This document shows, piece after piece, positions 63,674 through 64,000 of a DNA stretch of 64,000 bases (positions are counted from its first letter, which is position 1; each line of letters starts with the position of its first letter). The translations under genes were made by a program, and so were the position numbers. Below the pieces are notes generated by a model that was not told the origin of the DNA, ran no database searches, and worked only from the letters and a program-made list of their open reading frames with translations. The stretch spans positions 1-64,000 of the forward strand of contig NC_092568.1 in the NCBI RefSeq assembly GCF_037975245.1. The letters are read 5' to 3'. The DNA is from Apostichopus japonicus (Eukaryota; Echinodermata; Holothuroidea; Aspidochirotida; Stichopodidae).

Positions 63674-64000
63674 GTAAGTCTCTTAATTCAATGCAAGATT
63701 TCTGTACCCCTCTTCCCATCACCCTCCCCCCTTCCTCTCCACTTAGTGAATCAGCTGTTTAAATTTCATGATTAACATTATACGATAATTAAAATGTGTA
63801 AAAGTAAGTTGGCCTGACGTTTCGATCCTAGCAGGATCTTCTTCAGAGGCTAAATGACAAGTAACAGTACAGTAACAGAAGGGACAAAAACATGCACAGA
63901 ATACAGACAGGTTAATGAGCATGGTGAACACAATGAGATAGATGTAAGGGGATTAGTAGACAATGGATGGAGAGCAAAAAGCAACAGGGGAAGAGGAGAG
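63674..64000 (-). repeat. Intron with a possible Penelope-like 3' remnant
   Basis: On the minus strand 63743-63850 contains a stretch reading ASEEDPARIETSGQL next to TTCGATCCTAGCAGGATC. This resembles the conserved ACGTTTCG-CTTCTTCAG-type terminal region seen in Penelope-like and related retroelements. The rest of the element is absent or lies beyond the window. A C-rich patch lies at 63718-63739. The assignment is tentative. Confidence 0.35.

Overview
The window is AT-rich, intron-bearing animal DNA: GT-AG spliced genes, long introns, many microsatellites and minisatellites, SINE/LINE/hAT-type repeats and very sparse coding sequence. An invertebrate deuterostome such as an echinoderm is my best guess. 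It rests on general appearance (invertebrate-style exons, Tx1-type LINE, patchy CpG depletion) and is not proven by any single marker. There is no bacterial-style gene organisation, CRISPR array or operon.

Three protein-coding loci can be supported. (1) 6772-7707, minus strand: a 311-residue charged, probably disordered orphan protein with an in-frame stop just before its Met and a poly(A) signal after its stop. (2) 26304-35464, minus strand: a complete five-exon EGLN/PHD-type HIF prolyl hydroxylase of 441 residues, with an N-terminal MYND zinc finger and all iron and 2-oxoglutarate ligands; all four introns are GT-AG and phase-consistent. (3) 61600-63673, plus strand, running off the right edge: the first three recognisable exons of an organic solute transporter alpha (SLC51A/Ost-alpha family) gene.

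Layout. 1-6.6 kb holds a hAT MITE with a perfect 8-bp target duplication, a long (AT)n tract and a CACTCTT-rich repeat. 6.6-7.7 kb is the orphan gene. 10.05-10.68 kb is a 20-bp minisatellite. 12.2-14.5 kb is a broken Tx1/L1-type LINE ending near an (AT)n tract. 17-19.2 kb holds poly-C-bearing repeats and a U2-snRNA-headed repeat. 23.6-24.5 kb is a tandem array with hairpin-forming units. 26.3-35.5 kb is EGLN, whose introns carry tRNA-derived SINE-like sequences and a MITE. 35.5-46 kb is mostly featureless with repeat debris. 46.2-46.6 kb is a second hAT MITE with a perfect target duplication. 46.6-61.4 kb is CpG-poor, with a few weak exon-like segments, a foldback element and a 41/43-bp minisatellite just upstream of the transporter gene.

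The genes are unrelated to each other functionally, as expected for an arbitrary eukaryotic region. CpG looks depleted over roughly 18.4-35 kb and 46-61 kb and normal elsewhere. In invertebrates with mosaic methylation this often marks transcribed units, so the transporter gene may start well upstream of its first recognisable exon. I found no convincing undescribed multi-gene system. The most unusual items are the U2-headed repeat, the splice-donor-spanning tandem duplication in the transporter gene, and the dimeric hairpin minisatellite beside it.
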